NCBI RefSeq assembly: GCF_009707705.1
Contig: NZ_WLYX01000001.1
Span: forward strand, 434,001-498,000
DNA length: 64,000 nt
Origin: Paludibacterium denitrificans
GTDB taxonomy: Bacteria; Pseudomonadota; Gammaproteobacteria; Burkholderiales; Chromobacteriaceae
Direction: 5' to 3'
The notes under the pieces are model-generated. The model did no database searches and was not told where the DNA came from. It saw nothing but the letters and a program-made list of their open reading frames with translations. This document shows positions 36,647 through 44,445 of this stretch, piece by piece. The position numbers and the translations under genes are program-made. Positions within the stretch are counted from its first letter, which is position 1; every line of letters starts with the position of its first letter.

Positions 36647-36773
36647 CTGCCTCGTGGGAGGCAGCTGACTCACTTTCGAGCCGGTCAAATCCATTGCGGC
36701 GGCCATTTAATTGAGGCTGGCCCTTTTGTTTCTCCTCTGGATTCGGTTCCGTTTCATCCGTTTCCGGCCACAC
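36636..36773 (-). CDS. Possible acidic/basic mini-protein, 45 residues
   Basis: A GTG start with AAGGA four bases upstream opens M-W-P-E-T-D-E-T-E-P-N, followed by a Gln/Lys-rich part and ERLESESAASHEAAHG-like end (RLESESAASHEAAHG). The composition is protein-like but disordered. There is no overlap with certain genes. Tentative. Confidence 0.3.
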   Translation of the reverse strand: MWPETDETEPNPEEKQKGQPQLNGRRNGFDRLESESAASHEAAHG

Positions 36774-36885
36774 GGTTTCCTTGTGGAGCAGATACTACCA
36801 ACACGGATGGCGGCTGCCGGATTCCTACCGGGTATGCTCTACTAAAGACCGCTATCGCCTTTCGGGGAAGGTCTGGCTTTCAGCA

Positions 36886-37296
36886 TCAACCGCCATACGT
36901 GTTGGTCATCCGATACTTTCTCAACGTTTCGTCTGCCGCGTGCAGCCGGGATAGCCTGTATGCGTATTGGTACTAAAAGCTTATTGGCTTTGCGGAGTTC
37001 GATATATAGATATAGCCAAAAGAAGTGGGCGATCCACACCCATGCTCGCAATGCACGGGCATGAAGTTCTGTGCTGTTCCCTGGGGTGTTTCGGTAAATA
37101 TCAGTCGGTACCGGAAACCGTATAAGCTCCTCCTCGCAACGCTTAAGCATGCTGCTTTGAACTCGCTGGCTTCCATTCCATGGAAGTGCTCGAGCCAGAT
37201 ATCGGCTGTTTTAATCAAGTGCTCCTCGTTGTGAAACGGAAACAGCATGGCAAAGCGAGCAAGCGCAAATTTCACATCTTCGATGGTGACTTTCAT
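36886..37296 (-). pseudogene. Hypothetical phage protein, about 136 residues, frame disturbed
   Basis: The start MKVTIEDVKFALARFAMLFP and the segments EHLIKTADIWLEHFHGM and FKAACLSVARRS are coherent. After a shift near 37120 RFPVPTDIYRNTPGNS follows, and the probable end is in the first frame (YRLSRLHAADETLRKYRM). The TAG at 36974 would be CAG by the recurring error pattern. The layout (helical N-terminus, then FPVPTDI) recalls phage replication-associated proteins of the DUF6475 kind, but this is weak. It overlaps the upstream gene by ATGA. Confidence 0.45.
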
Positions 37297-37547
37297 GGCA
37301 GGGCCTCGGTAGAGAATTGTTCGACTGAAGAAATCGAATGTGTTGGGGCTGGTTTCTTTCCCACCAGCAAAGTCAGGCCAGTAGCTTGCCATCCGCCCTG
37401 CGCAAGCCCTATTGCCGTCCATAGACGCTTGGCCTTTGTGTTACGGCCCGCATATCGTCGCGACTCATGCTGTCTTGTCAGCTTTTGTTGGTGGCCGGTG
37501 CTGATCTCCGGCTTGTTCTGCTCACCACGTCGGCAGTCTCACGCCAT
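37293..37547 (-). pseudogene. Hypothetical basic phage protein, 84 codons, with early TGA
   Basis: ATG at 37547 is followed at codon 3 by TGA, after which the frame stays open to 37293, encoding a basic segment (HQQKLTRQHESRRYAGRNTK) and AIGLAQGGWQATGLTLLVGKK. Its stop overlaps the next start by ATGA, which argues that the frame is real. The TGA may be an error or an inactivating mutation. It is the first gene of the left operon. No family recognised. Confidence 0.4.
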
Positions 37548-37598
37548 TCAGATGCGGGTCATCCGTCAAGCGGTCAGCGCATCAGCCTACGCATTCAC

Positions 37599-37680
37599 CA
37601 ACACAGCCGCACACTTCGGTTAAAGCCCACCTGACTTTGATAGAAACACTGCATAAAAATTGAAGTGTGCGGCTGTGTTG
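37599..37680. repeat. Perfect 19-bp inverted repeat in the PL leader
   Basis: CAACACAGCCGCACACTTC at 37599-37617 is exactly repeated in reverse at 37662-37680 with 44 bases between. It lies about 190 bases downstream of PL and before the first certain left-operon gene. A frame crosses it but does not look like a protein. The roughly 325-base leader 37548-37872 contains nothing else recognisable. Confidence 0.75.
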
Positions 37681-37872
37681 ACCCTGTTTCCAAGGACAAC
37701 TCCACCGGTTCGCGTCCTTCATTGGTCGCCCGGCCGTGGTCGCCAGTAGTGCTACGGTTTGCGCCCCGTGTCTGGCTGAACCCCTTGCACTCGTCCGGTT
37801 TGCGGGTCTCGCCGGAGTCTTAGCGGTACGCGGTACTTTGCGTGGCTTACACTTATGTGCTGACTTGAAGCG

Positions 37873-37922
37873 AGTATAAGTACACTTACAGCGCAAGGCA
37901 AGAAAAATGTTAAGTGTACTTA
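37873..37922 (-). promoter_or_regulatory. Leftward early promoter PL with two repressor operators
   Basis: On the minus strand TTGCCT (37896-37901) and TATACT (37873-37878) are 17 bases apart. The spacer carries operator TAAGTGTACTTA (plus-strand 37877-37888 TAAGTACACTTA), and a second copy TAAGTGTACTTA lies at 37911-37922. The same word type occurs at PR, so a common repressor is implied. Confidence 0.75.
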
Positions 37923-38053
37923 CATGGCAATGTTCTTAGCGTGATCAGCCGACAGATCTAGCTAGATGGACTTACTAGGCGGTAGGTGGTAAGCAGGATG
38001 TTGGTTGGCGATTGGGCGATGGTGGGGCGTTATCTTAAAAATTATTTCAAATA

Positions 38054-38091
38054 AAAAAACAAGGGCGCGATGATCGAGCCCTTGTTTTTTT
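38054..38091. terminator. Terminator between the immunity genes and PL
   Basis: AACAAGGGC...GCCCTTGTT stem flanked by A-run and T-run, just downstream of the HsdR-like gene. It insulates PL from lysogenic transcription. Confidence 0.85.
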
Positions 38092-38095
38092 AAAA

Positions 38096-39246
38096 TTACT
38101 TTCTTCTGAAGTTTTCGTCGTTTGAACAATAGCTGTATGAATCAAAAATTAGCCCGGGAAGTCTAAGGATGTTTTCCGGTCTATCAATTACAACTTGATC
38201 ACCTGCTCCAATATCAAGCCCAGCCCTAAGTATTTCTTTTTTAGATTCTTCAGATAACTCAAATGGAAACTGTATGCTTGGCCTCTGTTTATTATCAAAA
38301 TATCTTAGAAGCCACCTATTTGTTTTACCTTTGCACAGAACAGTAAAATAGCTTTCAGTATCTTTGTACTGGATATCCGCATCATCTCCAAGTATTAACT
38401 TTGCATTCTCATAAATTTTAATTTCCGATGCAGTTGTTACTATTTTTGAATTATCAGGATCTACAACATCCGCTACAGCAGTAGAGACTTCTTTTTGTTT
38501 TTCATCATTTTCATCAGATTTTTCTTTATAGCCACTTGATGAAAGGCCAGAAACAACCATTGCACTTACTGAACGTTCTACGGCCTGCCGAACTAACGGA
38601 GTTATAGACTCTACAAATTTTTGGTTTAATTGCCTTTGAACGCTTGACCTTCCTGCTACATACTTAACAAAGTCCTGATCAACATCGCGCAAGCTATCAC
38701 TAATAGCTTTTGTGAATGCTGATAAATATATGCTTTCCTCTGCCAATGTTCTTAATGCATCAGGCTGGAACTGATCATGCCTAAATCTAAGAAGTTGCTG
38801 TATATCTGATTCTGATATTTCATAAATATCAATTGTCAAGAATGGTGACTCATCCATTATATTTTTATTATTTAGATCAGTAAAAAATCTCCACTCCCTA
38901 CCGTTTGTTATTGCAGACACAGCAACTTCAGGTGTCGCGTTGAAGTACCTTGATAGCTGAGGGCAATGGTTTACTAGCTTTTCCCCAAAAGCCTTTGCCT
39001 CAACAAACATGACTGGAACATCATGACAGAAGAGTGCGTAATCAACTCTTTCTCCACTCTTTACACTGGGAAATCTGCTTGATATTCTGCTTTAACTTTT
39101 GATGGATCAAACGCACTGAATCCAAGAATATCAAGAAGAGGAAGTATTAAAGCTTGCTTTGTGGTCTCTTCAGATGTGCACATTTCCCCAACTTTCTTAA
39201 CGTGCTCAACATGTGAGAGAACTCTATCCTTGAATGAACCACTCAT
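38096..39246 (-). pseudogene. HsdR N-terminal-type restriction nuclease-like protein, one frameshift
   Basis: The start MSGSFKDRVLSHVEHVKKVG, then ETTKQALILPLLDILGF and, after an indel near 39061, RVDYALF...MFVEAKAFGEKL give the PD-(D/E)xK nuclease motif (D...ExK) of the type I restriction HsdR N-terminal domain. It is followed by TNGREWRFFTDL. The second half (about 250 residues) is helical with a terminal IFDSYSYCSNDENFRRK. No helicase, HsdM or HsdS is present. Length about 383. Located between repressor and PL, it is probably expressed in the lysogen and could act in superinfection exclusion (inference). Confidence 0.75.
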
Positions 39247-39346
39247 ATTATTCCCCGTTCCCAGAATGTATAATCAAAAGCTACTAAATTGACAAATGCA
39301 TAAAATTGTCAATATACAAAAATTCCCGCAGAAGCGGGAATATTTT

Positions 39347-40033
39347 TTATCTGGCTGGACGCCATTGCCCTCTTCGCGCAATACCTGCTACGAAGTGGAT
39401 TTTTTCTATATTTTCGATATTAATATAAATTGGAGGATGGTCTTCATTTATAGAGACAAAACAGTAAGTTCCATCTCTCTCGTATAAAAATTGTTTGACC
39501 ATAACTCTACCATCAATAGACTTTACCATTACTTCATCACCATTCATGTATGAAGTATTTGGTTCAACCACAACAAACTCCCCTTGCTTTATTCTTGGCG
39601 TCATAGAGTTCCCCATGCATCTTAACGCATAGGAATTAGAGTCTTTAGTTGGCCATTCAACAAAACCCTCTCCGCTACCAACAGGGTATTCAAGCTCAGC
39701 CCAATTCCCGTTATCTCCAAGTTGTGCATGACCAACAACAGGAACCTGACTAAATGAAATAAGGTCAGGGGCTAAATTAAGTTCATTTTCTGTATTTTTA
39801 CTTTTCTCGTTTCTTGTCGCCAGCATTTGACCGGTTCCATATGCCAGCCAATCAGGTCTTACCCCAAGAGCGCTTGCTGCTTTTAACAGGTTTTCACCTT
39901 TTATAGATTTTGTTGCTCCAGTGCACCAGTTGTTCACTGCTACCGAGGAGACGCCAACTCTTCGGCTCAGATCAGACTGATCCATCTTGGCCGATTCGAG
40001 GGCGAGCAGGACGCGTTCACTTAGTGTTGTCAT
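39347..40033 (-). CDS. CI-like repressor, S24/LexA-type peptidase
   Basis: An intact 228-residue protein. The HTH domain (residues about 5-65) contains DQSDLSRRVGVSSVAVNNW. The linker includes GHAQLGDNG, near the expected self-cleavage bond. The S24 domain has the catalytic Ser in MGNSMTPRIKQGEFV and the catalytic Lys in GRVMVKQFLYE. RecA-dependent self-cleavage would trigger induction, as in lambda CI. The start at 40033 is chosen because the operator at 40035-40046 lies immediately before it; no clear ribosome site exists, so a leaderless message or the upstream ATG at 40066 is possible. Confidence 0.9.
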   Translation of the reverse strand: MTTLSERVLLALESAKMDQSDLSRRVGVSSVAVNNWCTGATKSIKGENLLKAASALGVRPDWLAYGTGQMLATRNEKSKNTENELNLAPDLISFSQVPVVGHAQLGDNGNWAELEYPVGSGEGFVEWPTKDSNSYALRCMGNSMTPRIKQGEFVVVEPNTSYMNGDEVMVKSIDGRVMVKQFLYERDGTYCFVSINEDHPPIYINIENIEKIHFVAGIARRGQWRPAR

Positions 40034-40034
40034 G

Positions 40035-40098
40035 TAAGTGAGCTTATCTTGCAACTCTGTAATCATGCTTTGAAGTTCTCTATAAGTGTGCTTATAAT
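40035..40098 (+). promoter_or_regulatory. PR promoter and operators
   Basis: TTGAAG (40070-40075) and TATAAT (40093-40098) are 17 bases apart. Operator TAAGTGTGCTTA (40083-40094) overlaps the -10 box, and TAAGTGAGCTTA (40035-40046) sits at the repressor start. With the PL copies the consensus is TAAGT-N2-3-CTTA. Confidence 0.8.
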
Positions 40099-40105
40099 CC
40101 GCACC

Positions 40106-40333
40106 ATGAAGAAGGATCGAGTTGTGTCGCACTTTGGTGGCGTAGCAAAAACTGCTGCGGCGCTTATGGTTTCTGGGCCTGCTGTTCGTCAGTGGCCAGA
40201 TGATCTTCCGTTCGCTGCGATCGGAAGGATCGCAGTGCTGCAACCTGAGGCATGGTCGCTGTTATGCGAGGAGGAATCTAACGGCACGACCGGTTGTGCA
40301 TTGGGTGCTTTAACCGATCGAGAAAATGATTAG
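40106..40333 (+). CDS. Cro-like repressor (YdaS type), 75 residues
   Basis: MKKDRVVSHFGGVAKTAAAL followed by MVSGPAVRQWPDDLPFAAIGR is a compact Cro/YdaS helix-turn-helix: the FGGVAKTAAAL turn and the recognition helix VSGPAVRQW. It is the first gene of the rightward operon and starts 8 bases after the -10 box of PR, so its mRNA is nearly leaderless. The opposing repressor gene and shared operators give a lambda-type switch. Confidence 0.85.
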   Translation: MKKDRVVSHFGGVAKTAAALMVSGPAVRQWPDDLPFAAIGRIAVLQPEAWSLLCEEESNGTTGCALGALTDREND

Positions 40334-40387
40334 CTCCACCTTCATTGATTTCCCCCTCTCCGCGTGCCGTCCAGGGCGTGCGGTTTA

Positions 40388-40408
40388 GCCGGTTCTCCGG
40401 CGTTTTTT
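40388..40408 (+). terminator. Early terminator after cro (tR1-like)
   Basis: GCCGG-TTCT-CCGGC followed by GTTTTTTT. It lies between cro and the next gene, as tR1 does in lambda, which implies antitermination or read-through. Confidence 0.8.
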
Positions 40409-40458
40409 TACATCGATCAGATGCCGTGGCATCTGTTGTCACTATAGCGAGGCGTGCC

Positions 40459-41070
40459 ATGAATAGATTGTGGAATCGTCCACGAAAAACGGTAGTTGGT
40501 GTGTTGCGCGATGCGTTGCAGACGTGGCGCCAGCGCGAGCACTGGACCATGGATACGGCATCTGACGAAATCGTCAAAAGCTACTACAACACTGGGTTTG
40601 ATGGCGTTTGGCTGGTTGAATTTCAGCAGCACGTTCCGGGTAAAGATGCGGTGCGAGTCATGCGAACGAACAACGAGCGCTTTGCCCGCTGGATGGATGA
40701 TCAGACCAAGGATTCCACCCTGCTTCCGATCAATCTGCTTCCTGCTGTCTTGCAGGCACTGCCGATGGATCTGCGTCTGCAAGCGGCCTCTGAGATTCTT
40801 CGGCCAATTGGCCTTGATGTTTCCATCCTGCATACGGTGCCGGTGGACACGGCTGTTTCTTCGCTGATGGTGGCCTTGACCAAAGAAACGGGTGAAGGGG
40901 TGACGGCTTTTGCGCGGGTGGCAGACCGGATGACGGCTGACACGCTGCAGAGTGCAAAGATCGAGCTTGAGGAGGCGATTGCGTCCCAGCGTGATGCGCT
41001 GGATCACGTCAATGCCATGTTGGCCGGGAGTGACCAGCGGTGCAAAGAGAATTCCAGAAGCGGCGGCTGA
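40459..41070 (+). CDS. YdaT/CII-like phage regulatory protein, 203 residues
   Basis: MNRLWNRPRKTVVGVLRDALQ, then WTMDTASDEIVKSYYN, NERFARWMDDQTKDSTLLPINLLPAVLQALP and RLQAASEILRPIGLDV. This matches proteins annotated as YdaT or phage regulatory CII found directly after YdaS-type Cro. The C-terminal 60 residues form a long helix. It probably controls the lysis-lysogeny decision or inhibits host division when overproduced; both are knowledge of the family, not shown here. Confidence 0.7.
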   Translation: MNRLWNRPRKTVVGVLRDALQTWRQREHWTMDTASDEIVKSYYNTGFDGVWLVEFQQHVPGKDAVRVMRTNNERFARWMDDQTKDSTLLPINLLPAVLQALPMDLRLQAASEILRPIGLDVSILHTVPVDTAVSSLMVALTKETGEGVTAFARVADRMTADTLQSAKIELEEAIASQRDALDHVNAMLAGSDQRCKENSRSGG

Positions 41071-41118
41071 TGATGCTGAGGTGTCGGTTTCGACACGCGC
41101 CAAGCCGATCAAAAGAGG

Positions 41119-41442
41119 ATGAGCGCCGGGCAATGGTTGAAGCAGCGAAGAGCCTGCTTGCCGGGATTATCCGTGATCGTGAGGAGGAGGCTCGCCGACG
41201 TGTCGGATGAGCTTTGGGTGCTTGAGAGTGGCGACATAGCGCGGGATGCCGCGTATGTGGTGTCGCTTCGCGGCATTACTGGCGGCGTCGATCTACGGCG
41301 TCGTGAACTCAGGCGACTGGAGCTTTTGTATGGAGCGGGCTACCGGATGAATGTGGAACGGGCCGTGAAGGAAGGGTTTGATGCCGTCGCAAGCCGGGCG
41401 GGAAGCCGTGAGCGTGCGCTGGCCGCAATAGGAAAAGGTTGA
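41119..41442 (+). CDS. Hypothetical phage protein, 107 residues
   Basis: MSAGQWLKQRRACLPGLSVI, then RRRLADVSDELWVLESGDI and a basic helical end, VERAVKEGFDAVASRAGSRER. Very Arg-rich. It lies between the regulatory and replication genes with no gap, at a place where lambda has small early genes. No family recognised. Confidence 0.55.
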   Translation: MSAGQWLKQRRACLPGLSVIVRRRLADVSDELWVLESGDIARDAAYVVSLRGITGGVDLRRRELRRLELLYGAGYRMNVERAVKEGFDAVASRAGSRERALAAIGKG

Positions 41443-41443
41443 T

Positions 41444-42340
41444 ATGGGTATCCGTTTATCAGATGAAGAGCTTGAGGCGTTAGAGCTGTGCAGCCTTGGG
41501 GCGTATCGGCTATATGTCCAATGCCTTCGGCCAACGATGGATTTTCAGACGGGCATTGTCGGGCGTGGGTATGCCATCAGCCGGGGGATGCTTGCCATTA
41601 ATGTGCAGTACGTTCCGCCAAGAGGGAGCAAGCGCCGGGCGTGGAAACCTACCCTGCTGCAGATTGACGCCATGATAGAGGAGCTGATTCGGGTTGGACT
41701 GGTTAAGCGGGCATCGGCTCCGCAAGAGACCATGAAGCTGGTGCTTCGCTTGCCTATGGCTGTGTTGTCTTGCCCTGTAGATGAACACGACTTGAACACG
41801 AAGGATGAACACGACACAGATGCAGCGCCAGAACGCCAACAAATAAAGGGGTTTGAGGCGCATTGCAGTGGTGATGAACACGACTTGAACCGACACCATG
41901 AACACGACATATCTGATGTTAGTTGTGTTGTGTTTAATACGCGTGCGCGAGGCAACGAGCCTTCTGCTGAGGTGATGCCCTCTCGAAATTCCGGGCCAGT
42001 CGAGTCTGCAACGTACCAAACTGCGCTGGCGGCATTCCGTGGTGCTTTGGGGCGGGATTACCGGGACGACGTCCAGACGCTCAAGGCAGTGGCGCAGCTC
42101 AAGCGACTGTGCTCGGTGACCGACGTTGACCCCGACGAGGTAAGGCTGGCGGTAGCGATGGCACGAGAAAAATCGCCTGTGTATCTGTCCAGCTACGCCA
42201 TTCGGATCATTGAGGCCGGAGTGGCGCTTACGCCGGTGAAACAGCCGGTGGATCGCCAATCCTCCAAACTGCCCACGAGAAAATCAGGCTCCGATAGCGG
42301 TAGTGCGGTGCTTCGATATCTCAAGGGTAAAGCGCAATGA
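41444..42340 (+). CDS. O-like replication initiator containing the origin
   Basis: An intact 298-residue protein. The N-terminal winged-helix domain (MGIRLSDEELEALELCSLGA, YRLYVQCLRPTMDF) resembles phage O/DnaT-type initiators, ending near LPMAVLSCPV. The middle, residues 112-160, has four DEHD or HEHD repeats (DEHDLNT, DEHDTDA, DEHDLNR, HEHDISD) encoded by iterons, as origins lie inside lambda O. The C-terminal part FRGALGRDYRDDVQTLKAV would contact the P-like helicase loader encoded next. ATGA overlap with that gene. Confidence 0.8.
   Translation: MGIRLSDEELEALELCSLGAYRLYVQCLRPTMDFQTGIVGRGYAISRGMLAINVQYVPPRGSKRRAWKPTLLQIDAMIEELIRVGLVKRASAPQETMKLVLRLPMAVLSCPVDEHDLNTKDEHDTDAAPERQQIKGFEAHCSGDEHDLNRHHEHDISDVSCVVFNTRARGNEPSAEVMPSRNSGPVESATYQTALAAFRGALGRDYRDDVQTLKAVAQLKRLCSVTDVDPDEVRLAVAMAREKSPVYLSSYAIRIIEAGVALTPVKQPVDRQSSKLPTRKSGSDSGSAVLRYLKGKAQ
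41781..41908 (+). repeat. Iterons: probable phage replication origin
   Basis: The 11-mer ATGAACACGAC occurs exactly four times, at 41781, 41805, 41874 and 41898, as two pairs each spaced 24 bases, with 69 bases between pairs. An A/T-rich stretch (AACAAATAAAGG) lies between the pairs. Additional related words CTTGAACACG and CTTGAACCG follow copies 1 and 3. Confidence 0.8.
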
Positions 42341-42930
42341 GCCATGACCTGATGGAAATTGACGGGTTGGATGGCGAGGTATGCGGGACGCAGACGCTGG
42401 CCGATTACGTTCTGCTGAGGATGTATGGCATTTATCCATCGATGGTCGAGCGTATCCTGAAGGATGACGGCGCGATCCGGTTGTGGATTCATGAAATGGA
42501 TACGGCCCTGACTCTAAGTGGTATTGATCGGTCCGGGGTGGATGTGGCGCTGGATTATGCCCGGGTCAATCTCGATTGGCCGCCGCTGTCAGTCCCGATG
42601 TTTATCCGGTTGTGCTTTCCAGTGCGTGATTATGAAGCGGCATTCAAAGAGGCGCAGTCTAATGCCTATCGGCTTCAGATCGGTGAGGCTGTCACCTGGT
42701 CACATCCGGCAGTGTATTGGGCCGCCGATCGGTTTGGATGGTATGAGGTCAGAAACTGCTCATGGGAACAATGCAAGAACCGGTGGGCTGATGTGATGAT
42801 TGAGGTGTTGCGCTGGCCGAATCATCCGGATCCACGACCAGCGCCAAGACTTACTAGCCGTGGCGGGCTTCAGACTAAAGAAGTCCAGCAGGCGGCAATA
42901 GAAGAAATCAGAAAACGCCTCGGCATGTAG
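42337..42930 (+). CDS. P-like helicase-loader protein, 197 residues
   Basis: MSHDLMEIDGLDGEVCGTQT, then ADYVLLRMYGIYPSMVERIL, VPMFIRLCFPVRDYEAAFKE, and HPAVYWAADRFGWYEVRNCS. The pattern (P-x-x-x-F-x-x-L, then PAVYW) is typical for lambda P-family proteins that recruit host DnaB. The ATGA overlap with the O-like gene supports the pair. The end is TKEVQQAAIEEIRKRLGM. Confidence 0.8.
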   Translation: MSHDLMEIDGLDGEVCGTQTLADYVLLRMYGIYPSMVERILKDDGAIRLWIHEMDTALTLSGIDRSGVDVALDYARVNLDWPPLSVPMFIRLCFPVRDYEAAFKEAQSNAYRLQIGEAVTWSHPAVYWAADRFGWYEVRNCSWEQCKNRWADVMIEVLRWPNHPDPRPAPRLTSRGGLQTKEVQQAAIEEIRKRLGM

Positions 42931-42959
42931 GCGATAAAAATGACCGGCTTGATCCGGCA

Positions 42960-43499
42960 ATGGGGTTCTCCGGGCATTTGGAGATAGCTGTGGATGATCG
43001 TGATGTAGTGCGTGCAGTTCGTTTTGCTTTCGAGCGTTTTTCGGCTCAAGGAGTAAAGGCGGCATCGTCGTTTGGTGAGGTGCGTGGTGGTGAGTCAGCG
43101 AGGGGTCGAGAGTTGGCAATCATGGAAGCTGGCGAGATTGTGCAGGCAGTGATCCGCCTTGAGGCCCGTTTTAACCTGGTTCTAATGGCGCGAGTGAACG
43201 ATGGGAGCATGGCTTTCCTACATGGAGTATTCGATGATCTGGTTTCGTTCGTTGCGTATCATGATCCGGATTCCATGGCGTATGGAAAGGCGGGGCTACA
43301 GTATTGGGTTCGCCACTGGCTTACTGGATTCGGATCGTTTCGTGAGTTCGGTCGGGAGAACAGTATCCACCATGAAACAGCTGGGAACTTCTACCGCCAG
43401 CATGTTGAGGCGGTGCTTCATGGATGGCTAGTTGCGGCTTGTGGTGAACTAGAGCCGCTGCTGGAAAAAATTTACGGTATGGAATTGACGCCCGCTTGA
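42960..43499 (+). CDS. Hypothetical phage protein, 179 residues (late regulator position)
   Basis: MGFSGHLEIAVDDRDVVRAV, then AIMEAGEIVQAVIRLEARFN, and GLQYWVRHWLTGFGSFREFG. No motif is decisive. The gene sits where lambda-like phages have nin genes and the Q antiterminator, and two strong hairpin terminators lie directly downstream, so a Q-like role is possible. That is position-based inference only. Confidence 0.55.
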   Translation: MGFSGHLEIAVDDRDVVRAVRFAFERFSAQGVKAASSFGEVRGGESARGRELAIMEAGEIVQAVIRLEARFNLVLMARVNDGSMAFLHGVFDDLVSFVAYHDPDSMAYGKAGLQYWVRHWLTGFGSFREFGRENSIHHETAGNFYRQHVEAVLHGWLVAACGELEPLLEKIYGMELTPA

Positions 43500-43556
43500 C
43501 AGAGTAAAAATCCGCCAATAACATGCCTTCAACACCGCCACAGGTGCGACCAGAGA

Positions 43557-43658
43557 AAGCCCAAGGTTAATCCCTTGGGCTTTTTTGTTGTGTTTCGAGC
43601 GTTAGCTATCTCCTCATTGTTGTCAGTTTGAAGCCCCGGCCAAGTGCTGGGGCTTTTC
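43557..43658 (+). terminator. Two tandem terminators before the late genes
   Basis: AAGCCCAAGG-TTAAT-CCCTTGGGCTTTTTT (43557-43583) and AAGCCCC-GGCCAAGTGCT-GGGGCTTTTCTTTT (43631-43658). Their position between early and late genes is where an antiterminator is needed. Confidence 0.8.
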
Positions 43659-43675
43659 TTTTGTGAGTCTGAGCC

Positions 43676-44071
43676 ATGCCATTTGCCCCACCTAGACCCT
43701 GCAAGTTCACCAGTCGCGGGTGCAGAAAAATGGCCGTGCCGGGAAGTAGCTGTTGTGCCGAGCATTTGGCGCAGGTGCGGCGCGAGGCTGACAAGAAGCG
43801 GATGAGTGATGAGGACGTGGCAAGAGTTCGTCGATGGTACAAGACGAAGATCTGGTATGCCCGTCGTTCTGCCTGCTTAAAGGCTGCCCTATTCCGATGT
43901 GCCACACCGGGCTGCGTCAATCGGGCGACGGATTGTGATCACATCATTCCGCACTGTGGTGACTGGTCGTTGTTCATTGAGTCCAGCAACCATCAAGCCC
44001 TGTGCCATTCGTGCCACTCAACCAAGACGTCCAGTCAGGATCGTGGGTTTGGCAACCGGAGGAAGTCATGA
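43676..44071 (+). CDS. HNH endonuclease next to the terminase
   Basis: A 131-residue protein. Cysteine pairs C-x(6)-C and CCAEH form a small N-terminal zinc site. The HNH core is RCATPGCVNRATDCDHIIPH with the metal-binding and catalytic DH...H, followed by SSNHQALCHSCHSTKT. Located directly before the terminase, as in HK97-type cos phages where HNH proteins stimulate terminase cutting. Intact; ATGA overlap with the lipoprotein gene. Confidence 0.88.
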   Translation: MPFAPPRPCKFTSRGCRKMAVPGSSCCAEHLAQVRREADKKRMSDEDVARVRRWYKTKIWYARRSACLKAALFRCATPGCVNRATDCDHIIPHCGDWSLFIESSNHQALCHSCHSTKTSSQDRGFGNRRKS

Positions 44072-44268
44072 CCAAGTACCTGCTCATCATGGTCATTTTG
44101 TTGTCTGGGTGTGACCCTGACCTTCCGTGCAAACCGACAGGTGAATATGGATTCCGACCGCACGTCGGGTTACGAGGATCCTATGAGCTGGTTCGATATG
44201 AGCGATATCGCTGCCCGGATGGGTCCGACGAATGGTGGTTGGCCTCGCCAACCCGTAACGCACCATGA
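44068..44268 (+). CDS. Small lipoprotein, 66 residues
   Basis: MTKYLLIMVILLSGCDPDLP has a lipobox (L-S-G-C) after a short hydrophobic stretch, so signal peptidase II processing at Cys15 is likely. The mature part is 50 residues with two more Cys. It could be a lysogenic conversion factor, a superinfection-exclusion lipoprotein or a spanin-like protein; no evidence distinguishes these. Overlaps the HNH gene. Confidence 0.6.
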   Translation: MTKYLLIMVILLSGCDPDLPCKPTGEYGFRPHVGLRGSYELVRYERYRCPDGSDEWWLASPTRNAP

Positions 44269-44445
44269 TGGTGCGGCTAGGGGGTAGGGGGTCAAATCCT
44301 TCACGGAAGTCGGTCCTCCGGTACCGCGTGCCTAAACGTCTGTGTTTTTTTTCTGAAAATTCATGGGGGGGTCTAAATCCTCTCATCGATCCAGAAACTC
44401 TCAATTTCTCTCTTTGAAAGTCAATGAATCCCTGAAAGGCTTGCT
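44269..44445. other. Non-coding region before terminase, candidate cos site
   Basis: A 177-base gap without a coding frame holds G-runs (GGGGGTAGGGGG, GGGGGGG), short inverted repeats and AT-rich stretches. In HK97-type phages cos lies just upstream of the small terminase gene, with an HNH gene next to it. The cut site itself cannot be recognised. Confidence 0.35.

Noticed and set aside
37582..37896. A 104-codon minus-strand gene in the PL leader
   Set aside because: Its frame begins upstream of the predicted PL start and crosses the 19-bp inverted repeat; the reading (Cys/Arg-rich, no pattern) does not look like a protein.
40049..40105. An upstream start for the Cro-like protein
   Set aside because: It would place the start inside the PR promoter; ATG at 40106 fits.
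41781..41908. The ATGAACACGAC repeats as a CRISPR array
   Set aside because: Only four 11-base units with uneven spacing and coding sequence through them; no cas genes.
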